Assembly (NCBI GenBank): GCA_946479055.1
Contig: CAMLEX010000360.1
Coordinates: 1-5,695, forward strand
Direction: 5' to 3'
Length of the DNA stretch: 5,695 bases
Origin: an uncultured Bacteroidota bacterium
GTDB lineage: Bacteria > Bacteroidota > Bacteroidia > Chitinophagales > Chitinophagaceae
How positions within the stretch are numbered: the stretch's first letter is position 1; the number at the start of each line of letters is the position of its first letter. The position numbers and the translations under genes were made by a program. The notes below the pieces were generated by a model. It saw nothing but the letters and a program-made list of their open reading frames with translations. It was not told where the DNA came from and did no database searches. Of this stretch, positions 5,549 through 5,695 are shown piece by piece.

Positions 5549-5695
5549 TCATATAAACATTCCGCCACTTACCTCAATACGTTGTGCGTTTACAAAGCGG
5601 CTGTCGTCTGAAAGCAATGATGCAACAAAAAGACCTAAATCATCAGCTTCACCAATACGGCCCAAGGCAATCGCATTTGCAATTTGCTGACGATG
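5549..5695 (-). CDS. SDR family oxidoreductase, C-terminal fragment (N-terminus beyond window)
   Basis: A leftward open frame enters from the right edge and ends at a TGA (complement of 5549-5551), giving the last 48 residues of a protein. It reads ALGRIGEADDLGLFVASLL (about 9-27), then SDDSRFVNAQRIEVSGGMFI to the end, which is the classic SDR C-terminal pattern: an RxGxxxDxG helix, then a dimer-interface strand with NAQRIEVSGG. The usual family wording is GRIG.PEDIG..VAFLLSDDSRWVNAQ, so the match is strong. It is a different gene from the complete SDR downstream, whose tail is GFVSGQQLLVSGGAMA. The catalytic part lies outside the window, so the cofactor and intactness of YxxxK cannot be judged. 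It is probably the first visible gene of an SDR-SDR transcript. Confidence 0.88.
   Translation of the reverse strand, partial: HRQQIANAIALGRIGEADDLGLFVASLLSDDSRFVNAQRIEVSGGMFI

Noticed and set aside
5502..5690. Rightward 62-codon frame at the right edge
   Set aside because: It is the opposite strand of the SDR C-terminal fragment, which has a strong family match.

Overview
The window looks like chromosomal DNA from a member of the Bacteroidota, probably a soil or water Chitinophagaceae/Sphingobacteriaceae-type organism. This is inferred from several signs: moderate to low GC content, A-rich leaders without a clear Shine-Dalgarno, a perfect TAnnTTTG -7 element ahead of one gene, a LytS/LytTR sensor-regulator pair, and an exported hydrolase whose signal peptide ends just before a glutamine. 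No species can be named from the sequence alone.

Left part (1-2384). A BcrA-type ABC transporter ATPase is read leftward, runs off the window edge, and lacks everything after the ABC signature. It is divergent from a rightward two-component pair: a four-helix membrane histidine kinase of the LytS/YehU (His_kinase) type, then a LytTR response regulator. The two rightward genes abut as TGAATG with no spacer. The 165-bp divergent gap is packed with dyad symmetry and is the natural place for operator sites. A plausible reading is a kinase-regulator pair controlling an ABC-2 export or detoxification system, but the permease and the signal are not in view.

Middle (2385-2693). This is a 309-bp convergent gap with no convincing gene, a weak imperfect dyad, and a possible but unproven remnant of a repeat or mobile element.

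Right part (2694-5695). All four genes are read leftward. In transcription order they are: the C-terminal tail of a short-chain dehydrogenase/reductase (SDR), a complete second SDR, an AraC-family regulator with its own recognisable -7 element, and a secreted alpha/beta hydrolase of the EstC/salicylate-esterase-like group. The layout suggests a small AraC-controlled oxidoreductase/hydrolase module for an unidentified small molecule.

The most notable observation is that the complete SDR carries histidine (CAT) where the catalytic tyrosine of YxxxK belongs, while the rest of the active-site framework is intact. I found no RNA gene, CRISPR array, complete insertion sequence or clearly novel multi-gene system.
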